A stretch of 64,000 nucleotides of DNA. Origin: Saccharospirillum alexandrii_A. GTDB lineage: Bacteria > Pseudomonadota > Gammaproteobacteria > Pseudomonadales > Natronospirillaceae. Positions 44,764 to 54,414 of the stretch are shown piece after piece (positions within the stretch are counted from its first letter, which is position 1; every line of letters starts with the position of its first letter). The DNA lies in the NCBI RefSeq assembly GCF_043641555.1, contig NZ_JBHZRJ010000002.1, forward strand, positions 496,001 through 560,000. Direction: 5' to 3'. The position numbers and the translations under genes are program-made. A model generated the notes under the pieces. The model had not been told where the DNA came from, made no database searches, and saw nothing but the letters and a program-made list of their open reading frames with translations.

Positions 44764-44794
44764 GACCCAGCGCCAAGCACAACAGCGCCGGGTC
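44764..44794. terminator. Bidirectional hairpin between lipoprotein gene and thiolase operon
   Basis: GACCC-A-GCGC / GCGC-C-GGGTC, nine paired positions around one mismatch, 11-nt loop, followed on the plus strand by CATACTTTAC. It lies between convergent genes. Confidence 0.5.
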
Positions 44795-44814
44795 ATACTT
44801 TACTGATTAACGCA

Positions 44815-45993
44815 TCAAACCCGTTCCAGACACATGGCTGTGCCTTCGCCACCACCAATGCACAACGCAGCCATGCCCTTCTTCCGATCGAGCCGGATCA
44901 TGTTGTGCAGCAAAGTCACCAGTATGCGAGCGCCAGAGCAACCCAGTGGATGACCCAGCGCACAGGCACCCCCGGTGACGTTGGTGATCTCCGGGCTTAA
45001 ACCGACTTCCTGCATGCCCAGCATGGTAACCATGGCGAAGGCTTCGTTGATTTCGGCCACTTCGATGTCTTCTGCTTTCCAGCCAGCCTGTTCCAACGCC
45101 TTGTTCATTGCTCCAATGGGCGCGCAGGTAAAGGTGCTGGGCGCCTGGGCATGGCTGGCGTAGCTGCGAATGACAGCCAGTGGCTTAAGGCCCAGCTCTT
45201 CAGCCTTGTTGCGGCTCATCAGTGTCAGCGCCGCGGCGCCATCGCTGATCGAGCTTGAATTGGCCGCGGTTATGGTGCCATCTTTGGCGAAGGCAGGACG
45301 CAGCTGCGGGATTTTATCGGGGCGGGCCTGGCCGGGTTGTTCATCATGTTCTACCAGGGTATCGCCCTTACGCGAGCTGACCGTTACCGGAACGATTTCG
45401 GCGGTAAAGTAGCCCTGTTCAATCGCGGTCTGGGCGCGACTTAAGCTGCGAAGCGCAAACTCATCCATGGCTTCACGGCTGATCTTGAATTCGTTGGCCG
45501 TTGTCTGGGCGTGCACGCCCATGGCGTTGCCGTCGTAGGCGTCTTCCAGGCCATCGAGAAACATATGGTCGTAGACCTTCTGGTGGCCCATGCGGTAGCC
45601 GGAGCGTGCCTTGTCCATTAAATAAGGCGCATTGGTCATCGATTCCATACCGCCGGCAATGGCGATATCGATCTGGCCGGTGCGAATCTGGTCGGCGGCC
45701 ATCATCACGGTTTTCATGCCGGAGCCACAGACCTTGTTGACCGTGGTTGCCGGTACTGATTCCGGCAAACCGCCGCCAAGTGCGGCCTGGCGCGCTGGCG
45801 CCTGGCCGAGGCCAGCGGGCAGCACGCAGCCCATCAGCAATTCCTGCACCTGATCCGGTGTTACACCGCTGTCGCTCAGATTGGCGGCAATCACGGCTGC
45901 GCCTAACTCGGTGGCCGAGAGGCCACTCAGCGCGCCCTGGAAGCCGCCCATAGGGGTGCGTTTGGCGGCGACAATTACGATCTCTGTGGTCAT
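44815..45993 (-). CDS. Acetyl-CoA C-acetyltransferase (thiolase)
   Basis: 392 aa from the ATG at 45993 with AGAGGA 8 bp upstream. Active-site cysteine in NKVCGSGMK (C89), His in GHPLGCSGARI and second Cys in CIGGGEGTAM near the C-terminus. Length and motifs fit AtoB/PhaA-type biosynthetic or degradative thiolases. The gene follows an SDR reductase and a crotonase-family gene, so acetoacetyl-CoA or beta-oxidation metabolism is likely. No PHA synthase is in the window. Confidence 0.92.
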   Translation of the reverse strand: MTTEIVIVAAKRTPMGGFQGALSGLSATELGAAVIAANLSDSGVTPDQVQELLMGCVLPAGLGQAPARQAALGGGLPESVPATTVNKVCGSGMKTVMMAADQIRTGQIDIAIAGGMESMTNAPYLMDKARSGYRMGHQKVYDHMFLDGLEDAYDGNAMGVHAQTTANEFKISREAMDEFALRSLSRAQTAIEQGYFTAEIVPVTVSSRKGDTLVEHDEQPGQARPDKIPQLRPAFAKDGTITAANSSSISDGAAALTLMSRNKAEELGLKPLAVIRSYASHAQAPSTFTCAPIGAMNKALEQAGWKAEDIEVAEINEAFAMVTMLGMQEVGLSPEITNVTGGACALGHPLGCSGARILVTLLHNMIRLDRKKGMAALCIGGGEGTAMCLERV

Positions 45994-46048
45994 TACTGGA
46001 ATCCTCTTGTGACGCACTATTCATTACTGGGCAAAGACAGTGGATCCG

Positions 46049-46819
46049 TTAAATGCGCAACCCGCCGTCCACTTCCAGAATTCGTCCCGAATAGTAATCG
46101 TTCGTCAGAATAAATGTGACTGCCCGGGCGATATTGTCCGGCTGCCCTACCCGGTTCAGGGGTACAGACTGCTTGACACGCTCCAGTGCCTCCGGTTTCA
46201 TGCTGCCGGTCATTTCGGTTTCAATAAAGCCTGGGGCGATGCCAGCCACGCGAATGCCATAACGGGCCAGTTCTTGCGCCCAGGTGACGGTCATGGCGGA
46301 CACACCCGCCTTGGCCGCACTGTAATTGGTTTGCCCTCTATTCCCAGCCTGTGAAATGGAACTGATGTTGATAATAACCCCCGGCGTCTCGTCAGCCACC
46401 ATCCAGGCGGCGGCTTCGCGTCCACATAAAAAGACACCGGTCAGGTTAACGTCGATCACCGACTGCCACTGAGTCAGGCTCATCGTCTGAATGTCACCGT
46501 CTTTCATTTTGACCAGCAAGCCATCGCGCAGGATACCGGCGTTGTTAACCAGCCCGTCAAGCTGGGGCTCGTCTTGTTTGAGTTGCGCAAACACCGCCTG
46601 CACCGAGGCTTCATCGGCGACGTTACAGGTATAGCCCCGGGCGGCATAACCCTGGTCCCTCAACTGTGCGGCTGCCTGCTCAACCAGTGCCGGGTCGATG
46701 TCGATCAGTGCCACCCGGGCACCCTCCTCGACCAGTGATTTAGCCATTTGCAATCCAAGGCCGCGCCCGCCGCCCGTTATGGCAATGTGTTTACCGGCCA
46801 GAGTTTGAGGTGTCGTCAT
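46049..46819 (-). CDS. Short-chain dehydrogenase (3-oxoacyl reductase type)
   Basis: 256 aa. NAD(P)-binding TGGGRGLGLQ near residue 15, LVNNAGIL near 88, catalytic NYSAAKAG (Tyr-X3-Lys) near 163 and C-terminal SGRILEVDGGLRI. Classical SDR of FabG/PhaB type; D65-like acidic residue after beta-2 (ALIDIDPA) suggests NAD preference. Between the HIBCH-like gene and the thiolase, so it probably acts on 3-hydroxyacyl-CoA. Confidence 0.88.
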   Translation of the reverse strand: MTTPQTLAGKHIAITGGGRGLGLQMAKSLVEEGARVALIDIDPALVEQAAAQLRDQGYAARGYTCNVADEASVQAVFAQLKQDEPQLDGLVNNAGILRDGLLVKMKDGDIQTMSLTQWQSVIDVNLTGVFLCGREAAAWMVADETPGVIINISSISQAGNRGQTNYSAAKAGVSAMTVTWAQELARYGIRVAGIAPGFIETEMTGSMKPEALERVKQSVPLNRVGQPDNIARAVTFILTNDYYSGRILEVDGGLRI

Positions 46820-46852
46820 CGTTTGGTCCTGTGTTTGGTTACTGGAAAAGGG

Positions 46853-47944
46853 TTATTGTTTTTTATCCGATGTCCGGATCGGATCGGCTGAAATCACCGG
46901 CGCACCTGAAATTGGCCGGTAAAACCGGTCGATCAGGTTAATGGGCACAGAAATCACACTGGGGTAAAGCCAGGCCGGTGATTTGTCTTTGTCGACTAAC
47001 AAGGCGCGCACCCCTTCAAGAAATTCTCGCTCTGCCACCGCATGGGCACCCACCATCAAATCCTGATTCAGCACCTCAACCCGGCTGGCACCCCGTAAAC
47101 GCCGAAAATGGTGCCAGGTCAGTGCCACACTCAGCGCCGAGCCGCTCTGCCATTGTCGTGCAGCCTGCTTAAAGGGTTCAAACTCTGAACGTGACACCTG
47201 CGCCATCCAGTCACTGAGGCTGGGCTCGGGCAAGGTATCCAGCGCGGCCTGCCAGCCCTCCCGGCTTTGGCGAACTGTTTCGTCTTCTGCGTCATCGGTT
47301 GGCAGTTCGGCCAGCGTGTTGCCACTGGCCAGCCAGTGCTTCAAGTCAACGGCCCTCGACTCATCGACACAGAGGTCGGCGTAGCCAAGTGCGACCACGT
47401 CACACGCCGTCAAGTGAATACCGGAGCAGCCAATTAGAGTACCCGCACGCCAGTCTGGCTTCTGCAGAAAGTGAGCCGCACCAACATCGGGAAACAGGCC
47501 AATTTGCAATTCCGGCATGGCAAAGCGAGCTTCGGCATCCACCAGTTTCAAATCGCCTCCGGCAAACAGGCCCCAGCCACCGCCCATCACCAGGCCGCGC
47601 CCCCAGATCACTATGGGTTTGGGGCTGTGTTCAATTTTCGCGTCCAGTTGATACTCCGCCGCAAAATAGCGGACGGCTTCAGCCCGCTGAACGTCGGCGG
47701 GCTGATTGACTGACGCCTGATACAGGGCTTTCACATCGCCGCCGGCGCAAAATGCCCGGGCCTGGGTGCTCTGCAACCAAATAGTGCTAACGGTTTCGTC
47801 GGCAAAGGCATCGGTCAGTGCTGCATCCAGTGCCTCAATCAAGCTCAGATCCAGGGCATTCAGGGCTTGGGGACGGTGCAGGCTGATCACTCGCAAAGCA
47901 CCTTCCTGTTCGGTCTGCAACGGTGAAACGGGGGTCTCAGTCAT
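46853..47944 (-). CDS. Enoyl-CoA hydratase/isomerase family, 3-hydroxyisobutyryl-CoA hydrolase-like
   Basis: 363 aa, longer than ordinary crotonases (about 260), as in HIBYL-CoA hydrolases. Oxyanion-hole segments AFCAGGDVKALY near residue 65 and GLVMGGGWGLFAGGD near 115, and the subgroup motif MPELQIGLFPDVGA (Glu and Asp catalytic pair) near 143. Role in valine breakdown or general 3-hydroxyacyl-CoA hydrolysis. First gene of the three-gene minus-strand unit; AAGGT before the ATG. Confidence 0.87.
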   Translation of the reverse strand: MTETPVSPLQTEQEGALRVISLHRPQALNALDLSLIEALDAALTDAFADETVSTIWLQSTQARAFCAGGDVKALYQASVNQPADVQRAEAVRYFAAEYQLDAKIEHSPKPIVIWGRGLVMGGGWGLFAGGDLKLVDAEARFAMPELQIGLFPDVGAAHFLQKPDWRAGTLIGCSGIHLTACDVVALGYADLCVDESRAVDLKHWLASGNTLAELPTDDAEDETVRQSREGWQAALDTLPEPSLSDWMAQVSRSEFEPFKQAARQWQSGSALSVALTWHHFRRLRGASRVEVLNQDLMVGAHAVAEREFLEGVRALLVDKDKSPAWLYPSVISVPINLIDRFYRPISGAPVISADPIRTSDKKQ

Positions 47945-48206
47945 GGGGCTACCTTAGCAATGCGGGCACTGGAGGTGCCATCCTGCATTGGTACGACGCG
48001 CTTCTCAAGCATCAAACCGGACTCTGCAATTCAAGGGCGTCCAAACCCCGCGATTGCGCGTAATTTGTTATCAGCGGTCACTGATAGCCGTCCTCCGGGT
48101 TGGAAAAACAGATTTGACTGGTCAATACTGTGTGCAGATTACGGCACTGTGGCCTGCCTGGTGGCAACACAGCGTTCATCCAATAACACTGAAAAAGGAA
48201 TCACCC
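47945..48206. other. Control region before the betaine-type ABC operon
   Basis: 262 bp between the divergent crotonase-family gene and the binding-protein gene. Contains a small hairpin TATCAG-N6-CTGATA (48069-48086) and a palindrome TTGAC-TG-GTCAA (48114-48125), a possible operator. No clear sigma-70 pair is seen. Confidence 0.45.
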
Positions 48207-49184
48207 ATGAAATACCTCACCTGGTTGGGGCTTGCGATCGTTAGCCTGATTGGAACGGCTCAGGCCTGTGAACTGGACCGGAATGTGCGTCTGGCGGGCA
48301 TGAGCTGGATGTCGAACCTGATGATGGTCGAAATCGAGAAAGCCATACTTGAAGACGGTTACGGGTGCGGCGTTGTTGTTGAATCTGGCGACACGGTGCC
48401 GATGATTGCCGCCCTTGTGCGTGGCGACGTCGACCTGTACAACGAATTGTGGATCGATTCTGCACCACAGGAATGGGTCAACGCCAATGAAGCCGGTGAC
48501 GTTGTATCGCTGGGCGATGTGTATTCCGGCGGCGTGGAAAGCTGGTGGATTCCCCGTTATGTCGCTAATGAAAACCCAGGCCTCACGTCGGTTTATGATC
48601 TGCCAGACTACAAAGAACTGTTCGAAGACCGCGAAGAACCGGGCATGGGTCGAATCTACAACTGCCCGGAAGGCTGGGTCTGCGGTGCCATCAACAACAA
48701 CCTTTTGAAAGCCTTTGGTCTGGAAGACGATTACATCATGTTTTCACCGGGCAGTGGTGCTGCCCTGGACGCGGCCATCGCCTCTTCCTACGCTCGTCAG
48801 CGACCGTTTGTAACCTACTACTGGTCGCCAACAGCGGTGCTGGGCAAATACGATATGGTCGAACTCGACATGCCCGCCTACGATCCTGAAGGCTTCCGCT
48901 GCAACATGGACCCTGAATGCGAAGCGCCCGTCGCCAGCGCGTTTCCAAAGGCCAGCATTCAAAAAACCATTCCGACCGCTCTGCAGGAAGACGCTCCCGA
49001 AATTGCTGCCTTCTTTGCTGACATCAACATCCCAACCAATGAAGTGAACAGCTTGCTGGCCTGGGCCGATGAACAGGGCGCCGAGCCCGACCAGGTTGCC
49101 GAGTACTTCCTGGCCAACTACGAATCACTCTGGACGCAGTGGATACCGGCCGAGGTGGCTGAAAAAGTAAAAGCGGCCCGTTAA
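48207..49184 (+). CDS. Glycine betaine/choline-type ABC substrate-binding protein
   Basis: 325 aa from the ATG at 48207 (AAGGA 8 bp upstream); the longer frame back to 47988 lacks a signal peptide start and a ribosome site. Cleavable signal MKYLTWLGLAIVSLIGTAQA. OpuAC/ProX-type fold: SGDTVPMIAALVRGDVDLYN near residue 60, GWVCGAINNN, VTYYWSPTAVLGKYD. Binds a quaternary amine or related compatible solute in the periplasm. Followed by permease and ATPase genes. Exact ligand unknown. Confidence 0.88.
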   Translation: MKYLTWLGLAIVSLIGTAQACELDRNVRLAGMSWMSNLMMVEIEKAILEDGYGCGVVVESGDTVPMIAALVRGDVDLYNELWIDSAPQEWVNANEAGDVVSLGDVYSGGVESWWIPRYVANENPGLTSVYDLPDYKELFEDREEPGMGRIYNCPEGWVCGAINNNLLKAFGLEDDYIMFSPGSGAALDAAIASSYARQRPFVTYYWSPTAVLGKYDMVELDMPAYDPEGFRCNMDPECEAPVASAFPKASIQKTIPTALQEDAPEIAAFFADINIPTNEVNSLLAWADEQGAEPDQVAEYFLANYESLWTQWIPAEVAEKVKAAR

Positions 49185-49198
49185 TCGCCCACCACCGG

Positions 49199-49219
49199 GC
49201 GGCTGTGTACAACAGCCGC
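49199..49219 (+). other. Intercistronic hairpin after the binding-protein gene
   Basis: Perfect 8-bp stem GCGGCTGT / ACAGCCGC with a 5-nt loop and no T-run, between binding-protein and permease genes. Such hairpins often protect the upstream mRNA and raise binding-protein output over the permease. Confidence 0.5.
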
Positions 49220-49255
49220 TCACTTCCCTGCCCGCCGTAACCAAAGGACGCATAA

Positions 49256-50122
49256 GTGGCCTTCCCCGAAATTCTTGATGCACGTTCCCTGCGCCAGGGT
49301 ATCGATGGTTTTGTTAATCAGCTGGTGATTGACTATGCCGATTCACTGGAACGACTGAGTCAGCCATTGCTGACGTTTCTGGTATCTGTCGAACAACTGT
49401 TGCGCAATTCACCCTGGTATCTGGTCATTGCTGCCCTGGCGGTCATCGCCTGGTTTGGCAGTCGTCGCTGGACTCTGGTGGTCGGCGTGACCCTGCTGAT
49501 GCTGTTTATTGGCGTCATCGGGCAATGGGACCGAGGCATGCAAACGCTGGCGCTGATGATCGTTGCCCTGATTATGTGTCTGATTGTCGGCATACCGGTC
49601 GGTGTGCTGATGTCGTTGTCGGAACGGTTTCGCAAAGTAGCGCTGCCCATTCTCGATGTCATGCAGACCATGCCCAGTTTTGTCTACCTGATTCCGGTGG
49701 TCATGCTGTTTGGCCTGGGCAAGGTACCCGCTCTTATCGCCACCATTGTCTACGCCGTACCACCGCTGATTCGCCTCACCGATCTTGGCATTCGCCTGGT
49801 GGATCATTCGGTCATGGAAGCGGCAACGGCGTTTGGTGCAACCCGGCGGCAGAAGCTGCTCGGCGTACAATTGCCGCTGGCCCTGCCCAACATCATGGCG
49901 GGTATTAACCAGACGACGATGATGGCTTTGTCGATGGTGGTCGTTGCCTCAATGATCGGTGCGCGCGGACTCGGGCAGGAAGTGCTGGCCGGCATAAACC
50001 GGCTTGAGGTCGGTCGTGGCTTACTGGCGGGGCTGGCCATTGTTGCACTGGCCATTCTGTTCGACCGGGTCACCCAGGCTTATGGCAAACGCCTGCAATA
50101 CCCGAAGCAGGGAGACAAATAA
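49256..50122 (+). CDS. Betaine-type ABC transporter permease (ProW-like)
   Basis: 288 aa from a GTG with AAAGGA 8 bp upstream. Polar N-terminus of about 55 residues, then 6-7 transmembrane helices and the permease loop EAATAFGATRRQKLLGVQLP near residue 190 with MSLSERFRKVALPILDVMQT near 118. Partner of the following ATPase, whose ATG overlaps the stop by 1 bp. Confidence 0.92.
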   Translation: MAFPEILDARSLRQGIDGFVNQLVIDYADSLERLSQPLLTFLVSVEQLLRNSPWYLVIAALAVIAWFGSRRWTLVVGVTLLMLFIGVIGQWDRGMQTLALMIVALIMCLIVGIPVGVLMSLSERFRKVALPILDVMQTMPSFVYLIPVVMLFGLGKVPALIATIVYAVPPLIRLTDLGIRLVDHSVMEAATAFGATRRQKLLGVQLPLALPNIMAGINQTTMMALSMVVVASMIGARGLGQEVLAGINRLEVGRGLLAGLAIVALAILFDRVTQAYGKRLQYPKQGDK

Positions 50123-51327
50123 TGGCCAAGATCGACATATCGGGGATCTACAAAATATTTGGCCCGAACCCAAAACGTCATCTTCAGGCGGTGAAAAAAG
50201 GGCTGTCGAAAGACGAGCTGCTGGCCGACTCCGGTCACACCCTGGGCTTGCAGGATGTCAATCTGTCTATCGAAGAAGGTGAACTCTTTGTCATCATGGG
50301 CTTGTCCGGTTCCGGCAAGTCGACTCTGATCCGCCACATTAACCGGTTGATAGATCCAACCTCAGGCAGCATTCGCATCGACGGCGAGAACGTACTGAAT
50401 CTGCGCCAGGATGAACTCATTCAACTGCGCCGGCACAAGATGTCGATGGTGTTCCAGCGCTTCGCCCTCTTCCCGCACAAAACTGTACTCGACAACGTTG
50501 CCTATGGCTTGACGGTACAGGGTATCGATAAAAAAAATGCACGCGTCATCGCGACAGACTGGCTCGAGCAAGTGGGTTTGCAGGGCTTTGGTGATCAGCA
50601 CCCTCATGAGCTGTCGGGCGGCATGCAACAACGCGTCGGCCTGGCCCGGGCATTGGCCACCAACCCGGATATTCTGCTGATGGACGAAGCCTTTTCAGCC
50701 CTCGACCCGCTGATCCGAAAAGAAATGCAGGACTTGCTGATGAAACTTCAGCAACAGCTGCATAAAACCATCGTCTTTATCACTCACGATCTCGACGAAG
50801 CCCTGCGTCTGGGCAACCGAATTGCCATCCTTAAGGACGGCGCCCTGGTACAACAAGGTGACCCTCAGGACATTCTGCTGGCTCCGCAAAATGACTACGT
50901 CGCCGACTTTGTCAAAGACGTGAATCGAGGCAAGGTACTGAAAGCGCATCACGTACTGGCCAAACCGGTGTCTACGCTGAGCATCAGCACAACCGTCGCC
51001 AAAGCCAGAGACTGGATGATGCGCCACGGATTCGACTACGCCACTGTATTGGAGGGAAACTACCTGAAAGGCATCGTCACGCTGAGCAATTTGCAAGCGG
51101 CAACGCAGGAAACCCTGAGGGAAAGCGTGTCACCGGTATCCAGCGTTCTCGAATCGGCCGATCTTGAAAGTCTGATGCCCCGGATGATTCGCGACACCGC
51201 GCCCATTGCGGTAACCACAGTCACCGGCGAGTTCGTTGGCTGGGTGTCTCGCAGTAAGGTGATCCGACTGATTAGCCCGGCGCAAGCGGTCGACCGTGAC
51301 GCATCGCTGACTGAACCGGTTGAGTAA
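50122..51327 (+). CDS. Betaine-type ABC transporter ATP-binding protein (ProV-like)
   Basis: 401 aa. Walker A GLSGSGKST near residue 60, signature LSGGMQQRVGLARALA, Walker B ILLMDEAFSALDPL, then a C-terminal CBS-domain pair about 285-395 (VAKARDWMMRHGFDYATVLE). The CBS pair senses ionic strength in OpuA/ProV relatives. N-terminal ProV-type segment FGPNPKRHLQAVKKGLSKDE. Confidence 0.93.
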   Translation: MAKIDISGIYKIFGPNPKRHLQAVKKGLSKDELLADSGHTLGLQDVNLSIEEGELFVIMGLSGSGKSTLIRHINRLIDPTSGSIRIDGENVLNLRQDELIQLRRHKMSMVFQRFALFPHKTVLDNVAYGLTVQGIDKKNARVIATDWLEQVGLQGFGDQHPHELSGGMQQRVGLARALATNPDILLMDEAFSALDPLIRKEMQDLLMKLQQQLHKTIVFITHDLDEALRLGNRIAILKDGALVQQGDPQDILLAPQNDYVADFVKDVNRGKVLKAHHVLAKPVSTLSISTTVAKARDWMMRHGFDYATVLEGNYLKGIVTLSNLQAATQETLRESVSPVSSVLESADLESLMPRMIRDTAPIAVTTVTGEFVGWVSRSKVIRLISPAQAVDRDASLTEPVE

Positions 51328-51333
51328 GCTGAA

Positions 51334-51825
51334 TCATTCTTCCAGCCATTTGTACATGACGAACGAATCGATGTAGCCATGCTCCGGGTGCTTGAAGGCC
51401 CGGGGCAGAATACCCACTTTGCGAAAACCCAGTTTTTCCCAAAGGGTGACCGCCACCCGGTTGGTGGAAACCACTGAATTGAATTGCATCGCCTTGTACC
51501 CGAGCTCACGCGCCCGTTGCTGCGAATGCTCGCACATCATTCGGGCCAGGCCCTGGCCGCGCGCCGTCAAACTGACCATATAACCACAGTTGCAGACATG
51601 AGCACCTGGCCCGGTGGCGTTGGCTTTCAGGTAGTAAATCGCCTTGATCTTGCCTTCCTGCTCAACCACCCAGGATTCATCGGGATACTCGAGCCAGTCA
51701 CGCAGGCCTTGCTCCAGCGGCAGGCCAGGGTCCAGTGAATAGGTTTCACGGCGTTGCAGTATCTTGGTAAACACTGGCCAGAACGCTTTGAAATCCGCTT
51801 CCTGCATGGGTCTGAGTACACTCAC
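51334..51825 (-). CDS. GNAT-family N-acetyltransferase
   Basis: 163 aa from a GTG at 51825 with GGAGG 7 bp upstream. Acetyl-CoA-binding motif VSLTARGQGLARMMCEHSQQ near residue 85 and NRVAVTLWEKLGFRKVGILP near 121. Similar to small-molecule acetyltransferases of the phosphinothricin/FR47 type; substrate unknown. Ends 6 bp from the convergent ABC ATPase and starts 15 bp after the ABC exporter. Confidence 0.85.
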   Translation of the reverse strand: MSVLRPMQEADFKAFWPVFTKILQRRETYSLDPGLPLEQGLRDWLEYPDESWVVEQEGKIKAIYYLKANATGPGAHVCNCGYMVSLTARGQGLARMMCEHSQQRARELGYKAMQFNSVVSTNRVAVTLWEKLGFRKVGILPRAFKHPEHGYIDSFVMYKWLEE

Positions 51826-51840
51826 GGCCAGGCCTCCAAG

Positions 51841-53649
51841 TTAACTGCTTTGTGAATCGAGCTGGGTGCGCCATAGGCTCGCATAAACGCCGTCGGCCGC
51901 CAAGAGTTTCGCATGGGTACCGCTTTCAACCACCTGCCCGCCCTGCATCACCACGATGACATCAGCGTCGATGACCGTCGACAGACGGTGCGCAATAACG
52001 ATGCTGGTACGATTGCGGGATACCTCATTCATGGCCGTCAGAATCGCCTGCTCGGCGTGTGAATCAAGCGCCGAGGTGGCTTCATCGAACACCAGAATGG
52101 GCGGGTCTTTCAGCAGCACCCGCGCAATGGCAATTCGCTGTTTCTCGCCGCCGGATACTTTCAGCCCACGCTCACCGACCTGTGTATGCTCCCGCTCTGG
52201 CAGACTGCTGATGAAATCTTCCAGGTGCGCCATGCGAATGGCTCGCCAGACGGCATCGTCCGGCGCATCGGGGTTGCCATAGCGTACGTTGTTAAACAGG
52301 GAGTCGTTGAACAGCACCGTATCTTGCGGGACCACGCCTATGGCCTGGCGTAAACTGTGTTGCGTGACCGAGCGAATCGACTGACCATCGATGCGGATAT
52401 CACCGGCCAGCGGATCGTAGAAACGAAACAGCAGTCGACCGACGGTGGACTTACCGGCGCCGCTATTGCCCACCAGGGCTACTTTCTGTCCGGCTTCAAT
52501 GGTCAGACTGAACTGATGCAAAATAGTGCGATCGGTATGGTAGCCGAAGTCGACCCGGTCAAACTCAATTCGGCCCTTGGGTACGGCAAGTTCGGTGGCA
52601 CCTTCGGGGTCAGTAATGGCCGCCGGTCGTCTGAGCAAACCAAAGAGCTTTTCAATATCGGTCAGAGCCCGTCGAATTTCACGGTATACGAAGCCCAAAA
52701 AGTTCAGCGGGATAAACAGCTGAATCACATAGGCGTTCACCATCACCAGGTCGCCGAGGGTGATCGCACCGCTGACGACATCCCGAGCGGCCAGCCACAT
52801 CATTAATGTCAGCGATGCCGATACGATCAGTGCCTGACCGGTGTTGAGCATCAGCAGGGACATCCGGTTTTTCAGCCGGGCGCCTTCCCATTGCTCAAGG
52901 TTCCGGTCGTAGTGTTTTGCTTCCCAGGCTTCGTTACCGAAGTATTTAACCGTTTCATAATTCAACAACGAGTCGATGGCGCGCGTGTTGGTCTGGCTGT
53001 CGAGCGTATTGGCCTCGCGCACGAAGCGGTTGCGCCACTCGGTTATTACCACGGTGAACAGCACGAAAACCACCACGGCAAACAGCGTAATCAGCGCAAA
53101 CCAGACATTGAAATTGATGATCAGAATGGCCGCGACCATCGACAGTTCCAGAACCGTCGGCACAATGTTGAATACCAGAAACCGCAACAGAAAATGAATA
53201 CTGCTGGTACCGCGTTCAATATCGCGGCTCAGCCCGCCGGTCTGGCGGCTCAGATGGTAATCGAGTTCCAGTTGATGCAAATGTTCAAACACTTCCAGCG
53301 ATGCCAGCCGCATGGCGCGCTCGGTCACGCGCGAAAAAATAGCATCGCGCAGCTCGCCAAACGCCACCGAAGTGAAGCGGAAAAAACCATAGGCGAACAA
53401 AAACGCCAGAGGCACGGCAACCACCTGGGCTTGTTGCGAATCGAGCCCGTCAACGATGTGCTTCAGTGCCCAGGGCATGGCGACTGCCACCCCTTTGGCG
53501 GCTACCAGAAACACCAGAGCGATGGCAACACGCCCGCGGTAGGCCCATAAATAAGGCCAGAGTGATCGGGCGATGAACCCGAGATCGAGATCGGAAACCG
53601 TCTTGGCCGTTGATTCCGACGACCGATTTTGTGCGTTACCGGGCCCCAT
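51841..53649 (-). CDS. ABC exporter, ATM1/HMT type (permease-ATPase fusion)
   Basis: 602 aa. Six-helix membrane domain about residues 35-330 with the ATM1-type VSYLxYE-like segment SLLNYETVKYFGNEAWEAKH near 221; nucleotide-binding domain about 355-595 with Walker A GNSGAGKST, signature VSGGEKQRIAIARVLL, Walker B ILVFDEATSALD and H-loop IVIAHRLST. Likely exports a glutathione-linked or heavy-metal/persulfide compound. The ATG directly follows the truC stop. Confidence 0.9.
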   Translation of the reverse strand: MGPGNAQNRSSESTAKTVSDLDLGFIARSLWPYLWAYRGRVAIALVFLVAAKGVAVAMPWALKHIVDGLDSQQAQVVAVPLAFLFAYGFFRFTSVAFGELRDAIFSRVTERAMRLASLEVFEHLHQLELDYHLSRQTGGLSRDIERGTSSIHFLLRFLVFNIVPTVLELSMVAAILIINFNVWFALITLFAVVVFVLFTVVITEWRNRFVREANTLDSQTNTRAIDSLLNYETVKYFGNEAWEAKHYDRNLEQWEGARLKNRMSLLMLNTGQALIVSASLTLMMWLAARDVVSGAITLGDLVMVNAYVIQLFIPLNFLGFVYREIRRALTDIEKLFGLLRRPAAITDPEGATELAVPKGRIEFDRVDFGYHTDRTILHQFSLTIEAGQKVALVGNSGAGKSTVGRLLFRFYDPLAGDIRIDGQSIRSVTQHSLRQAIGVVPQDTVLFNDSLFNNVRYGNPDAPDDAVWRAIRMAHLEDFISSLPEREHTQVGERGLKVSGGEKQRIAIARVLLKDPPILVFDEATSALDSHAEQAILTAMNEVSRNRTSIVIAHRLSTVIDADVIVVMQGGQVVESGTHAKLLAADGVYASLWRTQLDSQSS

Positions 53650-54414
53650 TTAATCGGTTTCCTGTCCTGTCGATACGTTGGATTGCAGGCTATACCAGCC
53701 AAGCTGGCGAAGCAGATCAGTCCAATCGCCATTCAGTCCGGCCCGAAGGCACAGGCGCTCGCCCGTTTCCGGGTGCGACAGACTCAATTCCATGGCGCGC
53801 AGAGCCAGTGTACTGAGCACCAGATGCTGCGCCGCCCAGTGATTGTGATGCCGGTCGCCATAGCGTGTATCGCCCAGAATCGGGTGGCGCAACGTTTTGA
53901 GATGCCGGCGTATCTGGTGCTTGCGCCCGGTTTGCGGGCGACACTCGAGCAGGCTCAGCCGAGCCTTGGGGTAACGGCTGACGGCCAGGCCGACTTCGGC
54001 AATGGCCAGGCGGCGAAATCGCGTCTCTGCTGGCTGAGCAGCCTTGTTTTGCTGTGCTTTGCGGTCCGAAACGGCATCGGTTTCTTCCACCAACGCCCGG
54101 TCACACCCAAAGGCTTCGGCGGTGAAACCACGAGCCAGTGCCCAGTAGGTTTTGGTAACCGTGCGGCTGGCAAATTGGTCCGCCAGGTGGCGCGCCACGC
54201 CTGCGGTTTTGCCTACCAGTACGATGCCAGAGGTGGGCCGGTCGAGCCGGTGCACGGTATGAACCGGCGCCCCTTGCAGGTAGTGTTTTACCCGGCCTGC
54301 CAGCGTGTCGGTGGCGGAACGGTCAATCCAGCTGGGGTGCATCAGCAAGCCAGCGGGTTTGTCGACGGCCAGCAACCAGTTATCTTCATAGAGAATACGC
54401 AGTGGCTCAGCCAT
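53650..54414 (-). CDS. truC: tRNA pseudouridine(65) synthase TruC
   Basis: 254 aa RluA-family enzyme without an S4 domain. Catalytic aspartate in VHRLDRPTSGIVLVGK near residue 58, and the TruC-type N-terminus LLAVDKPAGLLMHPSWIDRS. Modifies U65 of certain tRNAs. Overlaps the zinc-ribbon gene by 8 bp and abuts the ABC exporter. RluC/RluD are less likely because of the missing S4 domain. Confidence 0.86.
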   Translation of the reverse strand: MAEPLRILYEDNWLLAVDKPAGLLMHPSWIDRSATDTLAGRVKHYLQGAPVHTVHRLDRPTSGIVLVGKTAGVARHLADQFASRTVTKTYWALARGFTAEAFGCDRALVEETDAVSDRKAQQNKAAQPAETRFRRLAIAEVGLAVSRYPKARLSLLECRPQTGRKHQIRRHLKTLRHPILGDTRYGDRHHNHWAAQHLVLSTLALRAMELSLSHPETGERLCLRAGLNGDWTDLLRQLGWYSLQSNVSTGQETD

